A DNA stretch of 64,000 nucleotides. It comes from Pyrinomonadaceae bacterium. Lineage in GTDB: Bacteria; Acidobacteriota; Blastocatellia; Pyrinomonadales; Pyrinomonadaceae. The stretch lies in NCBI GenBank assembly GCA_019694355.1, contig JAIBCB010000001.1, positions 525,001-589,000 on the forward strand. Direction: 5' to 3'. The translations under genes were made by a program, and so were the position numbers. This document shows, one piece after another, positions 43,874 through 54,098 of this stretch (positions are counted from its first letter, which is position 1; every line of letters begins with the position of its first letter). The notes under the pieces are model-generated. The model was not told the DNA's origin. It saw only the letters and a program-made list of their open reading frames with translations, and did not search any database.

Positions 43874-43944
43874 CACTAATCACTTTGATAATCCGCATTT
43901 GGTCATTGGCCGGCAGCAGGAAAAGGTGTATAGTGATTAGTGAT
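43874..43944. repeat. 11-bp inverted repeat plus doubled TAGTGAT
   Basis: CACTAATCACT (43874-43884) and AGTGATTAGTG (43932-43942) are perfect inverted arms with a 47-nt spacer, in the 169-bp divergent gap between hutG and the next plus-strand gene. The right arm belongs to a two-unit heptamer repeat TAGTGAT TAGTGAT (43931-43944). A regulator site is possible, but a repeat origin is equally likely. Confidence 0.55.
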
Positions 43945-44027
43945 AACTCAGCGCACATGCGGGCCGCTTTTCCCCTCTAAGGTTCGTAACTCTTCCCGTT
44001 AAAAAACTAGATCAATGGAGGCAGATA

Positions 44028-44408
44028 ATGAAGAAATTCACTATTCTTACAATGCTGTTCGCGTTCTTTGCGGTAGGGTTCGTTCTGGCGACACCGCAAG
44101 AGGCATCAGCACAAGGCTATTACAGACGGGTTCGCAGGCAAGGACGCACATTCTGGGTTCCAACGCGTAAACCAAGCTTTTACCGGCGGCACAGGAATGT
44201 GATCAATCTTGCGGCAGCGACCGGCGGAGGTGCTCTTCTCGGTGGCATCATCGGCGGACGCAAGGGAATGCTTATCGGATCGGGAATCGGTGCAGGCAGC
44301 GGTGCTCTTTATACGTATGTCCTTAACCCGAAAAAGCGCCACTACCGCAAGATCCCGCCGCACTATGATCGGCGATATCGAAGCAATCGAAGATATCGGA
44401 ACTGGTGA
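44028..44408 (+). CDS. Exported glycine-zipper protein
   Basis: 126 residues with a signal peptide (1-28, cleavage after ASAQ) and a glycine zipper LAAATGGGALLGGIIGGRKGMLIGSGIGAGSGAL, preceded and followed by Arg/Tyr-rich segments (RRYRSNRRYRNW at the end). The glycine zipper packs helices in membranes, as in YMGG and related outer-membrane proteins. A strong GGAGGCAG site lies before ATG 44028. Function unknown. Confidence 0.72.
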   Translation: MKKFTILTMLFAFFAVGFVLATPQEASAQGYYRRVRRQGRTFWVPTRKPSFYRRHRNVINLAAATGGGALLGGIIGGRKGMLIGSGIGAGSGALYTYVLNPKKRHYRKIPPHYDRRYRSNRRYRNW

Positions 44409-44456
44409 TCGTGTGCCAAAATGACAATGACAAAGGCTGCCGTCGGAACAAAACTC

Positions 44457-45014
44457 CTAGCGGCGGCCTTCTTTGCTCTCTCGTTTCACCCACCAACCTG
44501 CGATCAGAGGCAGCAGTACGATCTGGCCAATGGCCGCAGGGATTCCCGGCAAGAGAGCTGTCTTTGCGTATTCAAAGAATGGCTGCGCGACCGCAGCGGT
44601 CAATAGAACGATCCCGATAAATACTAAACGTCCGCCAATTACGGCCAATCCGGTCGATATAAAGCCCGTAAATCGAAAGGTTTGTCTAAAGGCGCCGGCA
44701 AGACCGCCATATGCGGCAAGCTCAAGCGTCATCGAGGGCAAAATATGCGGCAACGGATGTCCGGAGATCAAGAAACTAACTGAAGGAGCAAGGGCACCAA
44801 CGATCAGGCCTGATCGCCATCCGTAGCAAAGCCCAACCAAAAGCACCGGCCAATGCATCGGTAACAGCTGGCGAACCGGCAACCCGGCCGCGTGAAAACC
44901 GGCAGGCAGAAGGAAGGCGGCCGCAAGCAGCAGGAACGCCTGAGCGGTGATCGCACGCGGTTTGAACGCAGGAAGCGTAATGGCTGTTTGTTCGGAGGTG
45001 ATCGAGTGTTCCAT
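44457..45014 (-). CDS. ECF transporter S component-like membrane protein
   Basis: From ATG 45014 (MEHSITSEQTAITLPAF) it has 185 residues with six hydrophobic segments; LLPMHWPVLLVGLCYGWRSGLIVGALAPSVSFLISG is the signature S-component pattern, and TLELAAYGGLAGAF follows. S components capture vitamins for the shared EcfA/T motor, but the ligand is not evident. A longer frame up to 45062 is possible. It is divergent from the radical SAM gene. Genes for the EcfA/EcfT motor are not in the window. Confidence 0.78.
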   Translation of the reverse strand: MEHSITSEQTAITLPAFKPRAITAQAFLLLAAAFLLPAGFHAAGLPVRQLLPMHWPVLLVGLCYGWRSGLIVGALAPSVSFLISGHPLPHILPSMTLELAAYGGLAGAFRQTFRFTGFISTGLAVIGGRLVFIGIVLLTAAVAQPFFEYAKTALLPGIPAAIGQIVLLPLIAGWWVKRESKEGRR

Positions 45015-45153
45015 AACGAATTGCTTTGGTGAGAACATACCACGTTTCGACGCACGTTTCACGCCGCCGCGTTAGATCGCCTTTGTATTAGTTTTGTTAC
45101 AGTTTCTAAAACATATTGCAGAAGGAAAGTGAGGAGAATACTCTTGAAGAACT

Positions 45154-46638
45154 ATGAAGGTACTTCTCGTCTATCCCATATTTCCCGACACATATTGGAG
45201 CTTTAGGCATGCCCTAAAGATCGAAGGCAAAAAAGCTCCCTTTCCCCCGCTATGCCTCCTCACCGTCGCCGGCATGTTGCCCGCGACTTGGGAGCGGAAA
45301 CTCGTGGATATGAACGTCGAAGAGTTGCGGCGTGAAGACATTGAATGGGCCGACATCGTATTCGTCAGCGCGATGATCGTGCAGAAGGAATCGCTCGAGG
45401 AAGTCGTCGACCTCGTGCGGTCGATGGGCAAGCGGGTTGTTGCAGGCGGCCCGTTCGTGTCAACAAGCTCAGATAAACTTCCTGCGGCGGATCATATCTT
45501 CATCGGTGAGGCGGAAACCACGCTTCCGGAATTCATTCACGATCTTGAACTTGGGATCGCTCGTAAATTTTATCAGGCAAATGAACGACCCGCGCTTCAG
45601 AACACACCTGTTCCGGATTTTTCGCTCATAGATATGCGGCATTACAGTGCTATGAGCATTCAATACTCGCGTGGCTGTCCATTCAGCTGCGAGTTCTGCG
45701 ACATCATCGAGATCTATGGGCGCGTCCCAAGGACAAAGTCGAATGAGCAACTGCTTGCAGAGCTTGATGCTCTTAAGGATGCGGGTTGGCGCGGAATGGT
45801 CTTCATCGTTGACGATAATTTTATTGGCAACAAGAAGAATGTGAGACTGCTGCTGCCGGCGTTGCTCGAATGGTCGCGAAAGAATGGCGACCCGTTCAAG
45901 TTCATTACAGAAGCCAGTATAAATCTCGCTGAAGATGAGACACTGCTTCAGTTGATGCAGGATGTTGGATTCAAAAGGGTGTTCCTTGGAATCGAAACTC
46001 CCGTTGAGGAAAGTCTCAAACTCGCCAATAAGGGTCAGAACACCAAGCGGAACCTCCTCGACTCGATCAAGAAGATTCAGAGTTATGGGCTTGAAGTTAT
46101 GGGCGGCTTTATCGTTGGATTTGATACTGACCCGGACGACATTTTCGAGCGCCAGATGAATTTCATACGCGAGAGCGGTATTCCGCTGGCGATGGTCGGC
46201 CTCTTGTCGGCATTGCCCGATACACAGCTCTGGAGGCGGTTGAGTAAAGAGGGAAGGCTTTTGGATGAAACGAGCGGCAATAACACCGATTGCTCGCTGA
46301 ACTTTATCCCTAAAATGGACAAGGAAAAACTTGTAGCGGGCTACAAGACACTGCTGCGAAATATCTACAGCCCGAAGGAGTACTACACGAGAGTGCTCAC
46401 TTGTCTATCGCGATCGCGGCACGGCGAAAGTGGGATGCTTCGGCGAAATGTAAAGGACGATCTGCGGTCGTTCTTCAAACTGATCTTTACGCTCGGCATC
46501 CAAGATCCAGCTCGGCTGCAATTTTGGAAATATTTTTACAGACTCGTGCGTTTCCACCCAAGAAACTTTGCGCATGGGCTGACACTGGCCGCGATGGGAT
46601 ACCATTTCCGGTTGATCACTGAGAAATACACAGCGTGA
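45154..46638 (+). CDS. B12-binding radical SAM protein with DUF4070 domain
   Basis: 494 residues. The N-terminal B12-binding fold ([19 protein letters not shown]...[14 protein letters not shown]) is followed by radical SAM with the Fe-S cysteines in [13 protein letters not shown] (CxxxCxxC, residues ~174-181). [25 protein letters not shown] and a C-terminal DUF4070-like region follow. The layout is that of hopanoid C2-methylase HpnP and related B12 radical methylases, but the lipid substrate is not proven. The N-terminal cobalamin motif lacks the classical DxHxxG, as in HpnP-type enzymes. It is divergent from an ECF S component. Confidence 0.85.
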   Translation: MKVLLVYPIFPDTYWSFRHALKIEGKKAPFPPLCLLTVAGMLPATWERKLVDMNVEELRREDIEWADIVFVSAMIVQKESLEEVVDLVRSMGKRVVAGGPFVSTSSDKLPAADHIFIGEAETTLPEFIHDLELGIARKFYQANERPALQNTPVPDFSLIDMRHYSAMSIQYSRGCPFSCEFCDIIEIYGRVPRTKSNEQLLAELDALKDAGWRGMVFIVDDNFIGNKKNVRLLLPALLEWSRKNGDPFKFITEASINLAEDETLLQLMQDVGFKRVFLGIETPVEESLKLANKGQNTKRNLLDSIKKIQSYGLEVMGGFIVGFDTDPDDIFERQMNFIRESGIPLAMVGLLSALPDTQLWRRLSKEGRLLDETSGNNTDCSLNFIPKMDKEKLVAGYKTLLRNIYSPKEYYTRVLTCLSRSRHGESGMLRRNVKDDLRSFFKLIFTLGIQDPARLQFWKYFYRLVRFHPRNFAHGLTLAAMGYHFRLITEKYTA

Positions 46639-46640
46639 TC

Positions 46641-48290
46641 CTAATTCATCATCGGGACCTTTATTGAGTTTTTCTTCGCAAACTCGATCGCCTCTTCGTA
46701 GCCGGCATCCGCGTGGCGGATCACTCCCATTCCCGGATCGGTCGTAAGTACTCGGCCGATGCGTGCGGCGGCCTCCGGCGTTCCGTCGGCAACGATGACT
46801 TGACCCGCGTGTAGAGAATAGCCGATACCAACGCCGCCTCCGTGGTGCAGCGAGACCCAGGTCGCACCGCCCGCGACGTTGATCATCGCGTTGAGATACA
46901 CCCAATCCGCGATCGCATCTGAACCATCTTTCATCGACTCGGTTTCTCGATTTGGGGAAGCGACAGAACCACAATCAAGGTGGTCACGCCCAATGACGAT
47001 CGGTGCTCTTAATTCGCCCGAGGCCACCATCTCATTCAGTTTTAGGCCAGCCTTCGCGCGTTCGCCGTAGCCGAGCCAGCAGATACGTGCGGGCAGCCCC
47101 TGAAATTCTACATTTGCTTGTGCCATCGTCAACCAACGGCTAAGGTGGTCGTTGTCGGGAAAAAGGTTCATTATCGCTTCGTCAGTCTTGTATATGTCTT
47201 CTTTCTCGCCCGAGAGAGCGACCCAACGAAATGGCCCCTTACCTTCACAAAAGAGCGGACGAATGTACGCAGGAACAAAGCCGGGATAGTTGAACGCGTT
47301 CGCTACGCCATTATCAAGTGCTCGCTGGCGAAGATTATTGCCGTAATCAAAAACGACGGAACCACGCCGCTGGAATTCGAGCATTGCCTCAACGTGCTTC
47401 GCCATTGAGTCCTTTGCCGCCTGCTCGTACGCCTGTTGATCTCTGTCCCGAAAGTCCGCTGCTTCTTTGACCGAATAACCTTGGGGGATATAGCCCATAA
47501 GGACGTCATGGGCACTGGTCTGATCGGTTACCACATCAGGGAGAATATTTCGTTCGAGAAGCTGCCAATGGACCTCCGCCGCATTGCCTGGCAGAGCAAC
47601 GGAGAGCGGCCGTTTATTCTTTAGCGCCTCGTTAGCAAGGTCTACGGCATCGTCGATATCTCTTGCAGCTACATCGACTTGCTTCAACTGGAGCCGCCTC
47701 TCGATACGCCACGGATCGACTTCGACCAAGATCGCGACGCCGTTGTTGAAGGTGACCGCTTGCGCCTGAGCTCCGCCCATTTCGCCAAGGCCGGCCGTTA
47801 GAACAAGTCTGCCGGAAAGGTCGCCCCAACCATGCTGTCTCGCAAGCGAGCCAAAGGTCTCATAGGTGCCTTGAAGAATGCCCTGAGTTCCAATGTATAT
47901 CCACGAACCCGCGGTCATCTGGCCGTACATCATCAGGCCTTCGCGTTCGTATCTATCGAACTGCTCTTGGGTCGCCCAATGGGGAACGATATTCGAGTTC
48001 GCCAATAGTACTCGTGGTGCATCGGCGTGCGACTTAAAGACCCCGACCGGCTTTCCAGACTGAACAAGCAATGTCTCGTCCGGTTCGAGCTCTCGCAGGC
48101 TCCTGAGGATCGCGTCGAAACATTCCCAGTTTCGAGCCGCCTTTCCGCGGCCGCCATAGACGATGAGGTTATCCGGGTCAAAAGCAACCTCCGGATCCAG
48201 ATTATTCTGGATCATCCGGTAAGCGGCCTCAGTGAGCCAGTTTTTGCATGTAAGGTTGCTTCCAGTTGGTGCGTGTATATCTCTTTTCAT
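46641..48290 (-). CDS. hutU: Urocanate hydratase
   Basis: Second step of histidine degradation: urocanate to imidazolone propionate, with tightly bound NAD. From ATG 48290 ([10 protein letters not shown]) it has 549 residues. It is well conserved: [47 protein letters not shown]-site region [18 protein letters not shown] and the catalytic-site region [15 protein letters not shown]. An upstream ATG at 48314 also is in frame. It is divergent from the DUF2339 gene and separated from hutI-hutH by 6 kb of unrelated genes. Confidence 0.96.
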   Translation of the reverse strand: MKRDIHAPTGSNLTCKNWLTEAAYRMIQNNLDPEVAFDPDNLIVYGGRGKAARNWECFDAILRSLRELEPDETLLVQSGKPVGVFKSHADAPRVLLANSNIVPHWATQEQFDRYEREGLMMYGQMTAGSWIYIGTQGILQGTYETFGSLARQHGWGDLSGRLVLTAGLGEMGGAQAQAVTFNNGVAILVEVDPWRIERRLQLKQVDVAARDIDDAVDLANEALKNKRPLSVALPGNAAEVHWQLLERNILPDVVTDQTSAHDVLMGYIPQGYSVKEAADFRDRDQQAYEQAAKDSMAKHVEAMLEFQRRGSVVFDYGNNLRQRALDNGVANAFNYPGFVPAYIRPLFCEGKGPFRWVALSGEKEDIYKTDEAIMNLFPDNDHLSRWLTMAQANVEFQGLPARICWLGYGERAKAGLKLNEMVASGELRAPIVIGRDHLDCGSVASPNRETESMKDGSDAIADWVYLNAMINVAGGATWVSLHHGGGVGIGYSLHAGQVIVADGTPEAAARIGRVLTTDPGMGVIRHADAGYEEAIEFAKKNSIKVPMMN

Positions 48291-48361
48291 GTGTTGCAAG
48301 ACTTGCTTTTCCAACTATAATAGCGTCAATTTCTGTCAATGGCACTTCGCCTTTCCCTAAT

Positions 48362-51169
48362 ATGAGCGAAATACAGCAAGAGATCGACCGGCTAGAAACT
48401 CGTCTTGACAGGCTCATCAGGACGCAGATCGACTTTCAACAGGAAGTGACTGCGATCCGAGCCGCTCTTGCCGAGCTTCGAACCGTGAGTGGGGGACAAG
48501 GTATTTTGCCGCCGGTGCCCGATCCCATAACTGAGACTCGACCGCAACAGGTCGTGGAGCAGGAATCGCCGCCTGTTGCGACACCGGTCGAGCAAACACG
48601 ACCTTCGTATGAGGCTTCGCGGCCACGGATACCAGAGTTTGGAGGATATTCGCACGCAGGATCGAATGCCCGGACAGAAGAATCGGGCAAATTTTCTGCA
48701 TACGTCTCGGAGCAGAAGCACGCAGCGCGCACCGACCTTGAAAAATTCATCGGAGAGAATCTGATCAGCAAGATCGGTATCTTGGTGCTGGTGATCGGCG
48801 TTGGCATTGGCGTTAAGTTCGCCATTGACAATGGCTGGATCAGCCCGCTGATGCGTGTGGCTCTAGGCTACATTGTTGGCCTCGTGCTGATCGGTTTTGC
48901 AGCGAAACTAAAGGCAAAATACCACAACTTCAGCGCGGTCCTGTTGAGCGGTGGTATCGCGATCTTGTATTTCGTTACATACTTTGCATATGCGTACTAT
49001 TCGCTGATCGGCCAGCCGGTAGCTTTTGTCTTGATGGTTCTACTTACCATCGCAACAGTTGCTGCTGCACTTATCTACGAACGGCAGGTGATCGCCCACA
49101 TCGGCCTTGTCGGTGCATACGGCGTGCCGTTCTTGTTGAGCAACAATTCGGGCAATTACCTATTCTTGTTCGCTTATATGGCGATCATAAACGCCGGGAT
49201 CCTCGCCGTCTCGCTCAAGAGATATTGGAAACCGCTCTTTTATACTTCATCGGTATTTACTTGGCTGATATTCGCGGTGTGGTTGGGGTCGAAATTCTCG
49301 GCCGAGGCGCATTTCACCCTTGCTTTGACCTTTCTCGCGATATTCTTCGGGATCTTTTACGGAACAAAGATCGCCCATACTTTTTTGGATCGGGACGAGG
49401 CAGCAAAGACCAAAGACCTTCTCTCCGTGCTCGGAACAACGCTGATATTTTATATATTCTGTTTTGCGTTGATATCGTTTCTACAGACAGAAAGTGAGTT
49501 CACTGGCTTTTTTAGCTATCTTGCCATAATGTCGCTGCTGATCCTGATATCGGCTTATCGATATTTCACTCACGCGCTCGTCTATCTCTGCTATCCGTTC
49601 ACATGGCTGATTTTTGCGGTCTGGTACGCCGACAAATATGACGCTGGTGAGCATTTTATTCTCGCGTCGGTCTTTTCGATCGTATTCTTTTTGCTTTATT
49701 ACGTCATGGCTTTGATTTACCGGCTAGCGGTCGGGAAGATCAGCATGGTTGAGAACTCCGGGCTCGTGTTGACGAACTCCTTCATCTTCTACGGCTTCGG
49801 TTACGCGATCCTTGAAAGCCGCGAGAATCTGCACCAATACCACGGGTTGTTTACCGTCGGCCACGCGGCCTTCCACTCGCTCGTTGCTCAAGTAATTAGC
49901 CGGCTCAGAATTTCCACGAATGATGTGGTCCAGGTACTTACTGTTCTCATTATCACTTTTGCGACGATCGCAATCCCCGTGCAATTTGACGGTAATAGGA
50001 TCACGCTAATCTGGGCGGTCGAGGCGGCGGTACTATTCGGGTTCGGCCGGTTGAAGCAGATTCGGCTGTTCGAATACTTTTCATATCCGCTGATGGCGAT
50101 GGCTTCGGTCAGCCTGGTGATCAACTGGGCGACGTCTTTCAGCGAGCGAACCGACTTCGCAAGCGAACACAATCTTTGCCCATTTGTGAATGGCGACTTC
50201 GTAACCGCTTCGGTGCTCATTGCGAGCTTTTCAGCGATCTACTGGATCGATCGGAAGAGTGAATATGAGTCGGTGCTGCCTGAAGAGATACGGTCCGCGT
50301 TTCGGATCATCCTGCCGACAATCGCGCTCGCTGCTCTATACAACGCTTTCCGCACGGAGATCGATAACTATTTCAACCTGAAGATCGTCGAAAGCCGTGC
50401 TCGGTTGATCGATGCGGGAGCCTTTTCGCGGAACCGGGATCTTGGTTTTTTCAATACGATATGGCAGATCGACTATTCGATGCTGTTTCTCGCGATCGTT
50501 AGTGCCGTAAACCTAAGACGAGTGCGGTCCGCAAAGCTCTCTTATACCAACGTCCTCCTTGCAATGGTTGCATTCATGGCGTTCCTTGCGGTCGGGATGC
50601 CGCTTTTTAACGACCTGCGCGAGAGTTATATGGATCCTGAGGCTGCATTGTACTGGGGCTCAGGGCCGATGAACGTAGCGATCCGATACATCTCATATGG
50701 GCTCGCTGCTGTCCTAATGGGTTCGCTCTACTATTACAGTCGAGAAGAGTTGCTCGATAGCTTCGTTCCAAGGGCAAAGCGGATCGTCGCTTTCGACGCG
50801 CTATTCTACTCGACTTTACTGATCGTATTGAGCGGCGACCTTGTGAATTTGATGAAGCAGTTCGGCATAGCCGATGCGACGAAACTAGGGCTAAGCATTT
50901 TGTGGGTTGCGTACGCTTTGTTCCTTGTTGTGATCGGGATCGCCCGCAGCAAAAAATATCTGCGCTTTGCAGCGATCGGGCTCATAGGGGTTACGCTCGT
51001 AAAGCTGTTCTTTTACGACATTGCCGATCTTCCCACGGTCCCGAAAGCGATATTGTTCATCGCGATCGGCGCGGTTCTTCTCGTCGTGTCATTTCTCTAT
51101 AACAAATACAAGAGCTTTATCTTCTCGGCAGCTGAGTCCGAGAACGTGACGGAGGAAGAGAGTATCTGA
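48362..51169 (+). CDS. DUF2339 family multi-pass membrane protein
   Basis: 935 residues from ATG 48362 (MSEIQQEIDRLETRLDRLIRTQ). An N-terminal coiled coil is followed by a Pro/Gln-rich linker and then by the DUF2339 start DLEKFIGENLISKIGILVLVIGVGIGVKFAIDNGW, after which more than 20 hydrophobic segments run to the C-terminus. The longer frame to 48266 would overlap the hutU promoter region and lacks conservation. Function unknown; members are common in Bacteroidota and acidobacteria and show internal duplication. Confidence 0.88.
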   Translation: MSEIQQEIDRLETRLDRLIRTQIDFQQEVTAIRAALAELRTVSGGQGILPPVPDPITETRPQQVVEQESPPVATPVEQTRPSYEASRPRIPEFGGYSHAGSNARTEESGKFSAYVSEQKHAARTDLEKFIGENLISKIGILVLVIGVGIGVKFAIDNGWISPLMRVALGYIVGLVLIGFAAKLKAKYHNFSAVLLSGGIAILYFVTYFAYAYYSLIGQPVAFVLMVLLTIATVAAALIYERQVIAHIGLVGAYGVPFLLSNNSGNYLFLFAYMAIINAGILAVSLKRYWKPLFYTSSVFTWLIFAVWLGSKFSAEAHFTLALTFLAIFFGIFYGTKIAHTFLDRDEAAKTKDLLSVLGTTLIFYIFCFALISFLQTESEFTGFFSYLAIMSLLILISAYRYFTHALVYLCYPFTWLIFAVWYADKYDAGEHFILASVFSIVFFLLYYVMALIYRLAVGKISMVENSGLVLTNSFIFYGFGYAILESRENLHQYHGLFTVGHAAFHSLVAQVISRLRISTNDVVQVLTVLIITFATIAIPVQFDGNRITLIWAVEAAVLFGFGRLKQIRLFEYFSYPLMAMASVSLVINWATSFSERTDFASEHNLCPFVNGDFVTASVLIASFSAIYWIDRKSEYESVLPEEIRSAFRIILPTIALAALYNAFRTEIDNYFNLKIVESRARLIDAGAFSRNRDLGFFNTIWQIDYSMLFLAIVSAVNLRRVRSAKLSYTNVLLAMVAFMAFLAVGMPLFNDLRESYMDPEAALYWGSGPMNVAIRYISYGLAAVLMGSLYYYSREELLDSFVPRAKRIVAFDALFYSTLLIVLSGDLVNLMKQFGIADATKLGLSILWVAYALFLVVIGIARSKKYLRFAAIGLIGVTLVKLFFYDIADLPTVPKAILFIAIGAVLLVVSFLYNKYKSFIFSAAESENVTEEESI

Positions 51170-51378
51170 AGGCTTAGAGTTGCCGCTGAGCTTAAGGCGG
51201 CCCGCTCAATGTCGCTCCGAGCAGACAATTGTTCTCGGCACACCGCTTTCTGCGACGGCCGTTTTCGGCGGGCAAGGCCCTCGCCGCGTCACGACAGAAA
51301 AATATTGAGTTGGTACGCCTGCCGATGGTACAATCCTATGGTCGCTACTGCGGTATTCCTCGTTTCTTCCAACCTCTG

Positions 51379-52406
51379 ATGAACACACGAATCTTTCAAA
51401 CTTTGATCAAGTCAGCAGCTCTAATTGTTATCATCCTTGTATTTAGCTCGATGGTCTCTGCCCAACTATTTAGCTACAAACTTGTTGGCCAGGCCGTTAA
51501 CGATATCGCGTATTTTCCGATAACGGGAATGCTCTACGCCTCAGTTCCCAGCACTGGAGGGCAGTATGGTAATCACCTTATCGTGATCGACCCAAAGGCA
51601 GGTGCGGTCGTTAACAGCGTGTTTGCCGGTAGTGAGCCGAATAAACTCGCAATGACTAACGACGGAAGATACCTTTACGTTGGCGTGGACGGAGCCGCAT
51701 CGGTGAAGCGCTTTGTTTTGGCGACTCTTACTTCGGACATTTCAATTAGTCTTGGAAGTGACAATAACGGCCCCTATACTGCGGAGGACATCGCACCAAT
51801 TCCCGGTCGGCCAAATATCGTCGCAATCTCTCGGCGCAATTCGTGCTGCAGCCCGCGTCATGAAGCAGTCGTCCTGTTCGATAACGGTATTCAGCTTCCG
51901 AATGTTACGCCTCGAACATCCGAAACTAATGAAATAGAGGCCGGTGACGACGGGGTGTCACTTTACGGCTACAATAACGAGACATCGGGTTTCCAATTTC
52001 GACAACTGTACATTGATTCGAATGGTGTCTATATCTCGTCAAGTGAACCGAATACTTTTGGAGCGTACAGTCTAAAGATCAGATACTCCGCGGGACGTGT
52101 GTATGCAAGCAACGGAAAGATCGTAGAGGCAGCCAACGGGAATCCAGTCGGAATCTTTTCGCTTGCCGCTTCGCGGACGGAATCGCGGTTGACAAGCGAA
52201 ATTCGAGGGTGTTGTTTGTAATGGGCTCTAGTCTTAAAGCGTTCAGGACGACGACCTTTCAACCGATCGGAACCGTGAATCTGCCGACCTCGGTCGATAC
52301 GCCTGCACAACTGACGCGCTGGGGACGCCGCGGCGTTGCTTATAGGACGTCCGGAGGGAAGCTAGCATTGGCCGAATCGCTCCTGGTCACGCAAAAGAGC
52401 CAATAG
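51379..52406 (+). pseudogene. Exported beta-propeller protein (YncE-like), broken by a frameshift
   Basis: A signal peptide from ATG 51379 (MNTRIFQTLIKSAALIVIILVF) leads to propeller-like blades: DIAYFPITGMLYASVP, VIDPKAGAVVNSVFAGSEPNKLAMTNDGRYLYVG. The frame ends at TAA 52221. Reading then continues in another frame from about 52170 (ADGIAVDKRNSRVLFVMGS, then LKAFRTTTFQPIGTVNLPT) to TAG 52406. The two parts join to one normal last blade if one base is missing around 52170-52180. Either a true mutation, or a sequencing error. Confidence 0.8.
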
Positions 52407-52452
52407 TAGATCTATTCACATCCAAATACGATATTCAGTGTAGAATGGTCGG

Positions 52453-52947
52453 ATGAAGACACATGCTGCATCAATTGTCGCGTTGCTACTTTCTTGCTAT
52501 TGCCTTTTCATCTCGCCGGCCAACGGCCAGACGTCGCCAGTTAACACGCCGCCAACCTTTGACGCGAATCTCGCGAAAAAACTTGGGGCGGACGAATATG
52601 GGATGAAGAACTATGTGTTCTGCATCTTAAAGACAGGCCCAAAGGACGCTTCTATCAAGGATGAGAAGCAACGGGCTGGGATATTCGGCGGGCATATGGC
52701 GAATATGAAACGGCTCGCAGATGCGGGCAAACTCGTCGTTGCCGGGCCTTTTGGCAAGAATGAACGCGGATATCGCGGAATCTTCGTCTTTGATGTGGCA
52801 AGCGTTGAGGAGGCCGAGAAGTTGGTTGCCACCGATCCTGTTATCAAGTCCGGAATGATGACCGCTGAACTTACGCTTTGGTACGGGTCGGCAGCCCTCA
52901 TGGCCACCGCGGATATCCATAAAAGGATCCAGAAGACGGCATTCTAG
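52453..52947 (+). CDS. Exported YciI-like protein
   Basis: A 164-residue protein with a signal peptide (1-25, cleavage near ANG-Q) and a YCII-related domain: NYVFCILKTGPKDAS, GGHMANMKRLADAGKLVVAGPFGKNERGYRGIFVFDV and EEAEKLVATDPVIKSG. Cytoplasmic YciI domains have a catalytic His/Asp pair; here the GGHMANM histidine is retained. The presence of a signal is less usual. The enzyme activity is unknown. Confidence 0.85.
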   Translation: MKTHAASIVALLLSCYCLFISPANGQTSPVNTPPTFDANLAKKLGADEYGMKNYVFCILKTGPKDASIKDEKQRAGIFGGHMANMKRLADAGKLVVAGPFGKNERGYRGIFVFDVASVEEAEKLVATDPVIKSGMMTAELTLWYGSAALMATADIHKRIQKTAF

Positions 52948-52953
52948 CTCCCA

Positions 52954-53970
52954 CTATTTCGTCGATATCACCAAATGCTGCGGCATTGGCGGCAACGGTT
53001 GGTGGAGGTTATTAGTGAAACCCGCGTCCACGCACATTTTCTCCAATTCCTTGAATGTATAAGCATCACCTGAGGGCGTTGCGGCAAGCATCACGAGCGA
53101 GAAAAGGGCTTCAGCGGGCGGCGAAACTCTATCGTCGTTTGGAATGAATTCGAGCGTAAACGCCTTTCCTCCGGGCTTGAGGGCGGCATGAACCTTCTTC
53201 AAAAGCGTAGTACACGTATCAGCATCGAAGTGGTGCAGGAAGTTCGTTATCAACATTGCGTCATAATCTGCACCGAAATCTACATCGAACGCACTCCCCG
53301 CGATCAAATGATGCCGATCGGCGACACCCAGCCGGTTTGCGTTCTCGGTCGCGACCGTTAGGACGTTCGCCCAATCGATCGCGTAGATGTGTGCGTTCGG
53401 ATATTGTTGGGCAACTGTGATGCCAAATATCCCATGCCCCGCTGCGATGTCCAGCACTTTCAGATCCGCGTTCTTCTCAAACCCGAGATTCGCGGCAATG
53501 CCATTCGCTGCCGGAACCATTAGTGGCATCATCGCCTTTGCAAACTTCACCCACATCGGGCTTTCCGAGTCGAGCGACGCATTCGTTTCTGTACGGGTAC
53601 CGCCGTTACGAACGGTGTTCGTCAGATCCGCGAACCCGTTCAGCTGGGCTTCGCTCATGAGGAATTCGATACTCGCCCCGATATATGTTTGCCGATTCTT
53701 GTCGAGAAAGGCGGCGGCAACGTCCGAGAGGCCATACTCGTCTCCGCTCTTTGTTAAGAAGCTGAACACGGTAAAGACGTCGGCCAATACGCGGATGCCT
53801 TTTTCAGCGGCACCGCAGGCCGCGGCAAGTTTAGCGACGGTGGTATTTCCTTCGGCGATCTTTGTAAAAAGCTCTAGTTCGATCGCTGTTCTGTAGGCTG
53901 CTGAATATTGAAATCCGGTCATCATCTGCCAGATCGGCTGAGGATCAGGCATAGGCTGCGTCTGCGGCAT
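52954..53970 (-). CDS. SAM-dependent O-methyltransferase-like protein (family 2, with dimerisation domain)
   Basis: From ATG 53970 (MPQTQPMPDPQPIWQMMTGFQYSAAY) it has 338 residues. The winged-helix dimerisation domain (TAIELELFTKIAEGNTTVAKLAAACGAAEKGIRVLADVF) is followed by a Rossmann methyltransferase: LKVLDIAAGHGIFGITVAQQYPNA is motif I, YDAMLITNFLHHFDADTC motif III and KALKPGGKAFTLEFIPNDD the later motif. Such proteins methylate small aromatic or carotenoid/bacteriochlorophyll-type hydroxyls; no specific substrate is implied here. It is convergent with the YciI-like gene. Confidence 0.9.
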   Translation of the reverse strand: MPQTQPMPDPQPIWQMMTGFQYSAAYRTAIELELFTKIAEGNTTVAKLAAACGAAEKGIRVLADVFTVFSFLTKSGDEYGLSDVAAAFLDKNRQTYIGASIEFLMSEAQLNGFADLTNTVRNGGTRTETNASLDSESPMWVKFAKAMMPLMVPAANGIAANLGFEKNADLKVLDIAAGHGIFGITVAQQYPNAHIYAIDWANVLTVATENANRLGVADRHHLIAGSAFDVDFGADYDAMLITNFLHHFDADTCTTLLKKVHAALKPGGKAFTLEFIPNDDRVSPPAEALFSLVMLAATPSGDAYTFKELEKMCVDAGFTNNLHQPLPPMPQHLVISTK

Positions 53971-54098
53971 TGATACTCTCCTTGTGGGGGACTGTGTCAA
54001 AATACACCTGCTAGAGCACAAGTGCAAGCACCAAACGTGCCAAAGCCAAGGAAACTTAGTATGTTAAGAATGCGTGGTGTAACGACAAAGATCTCTTG

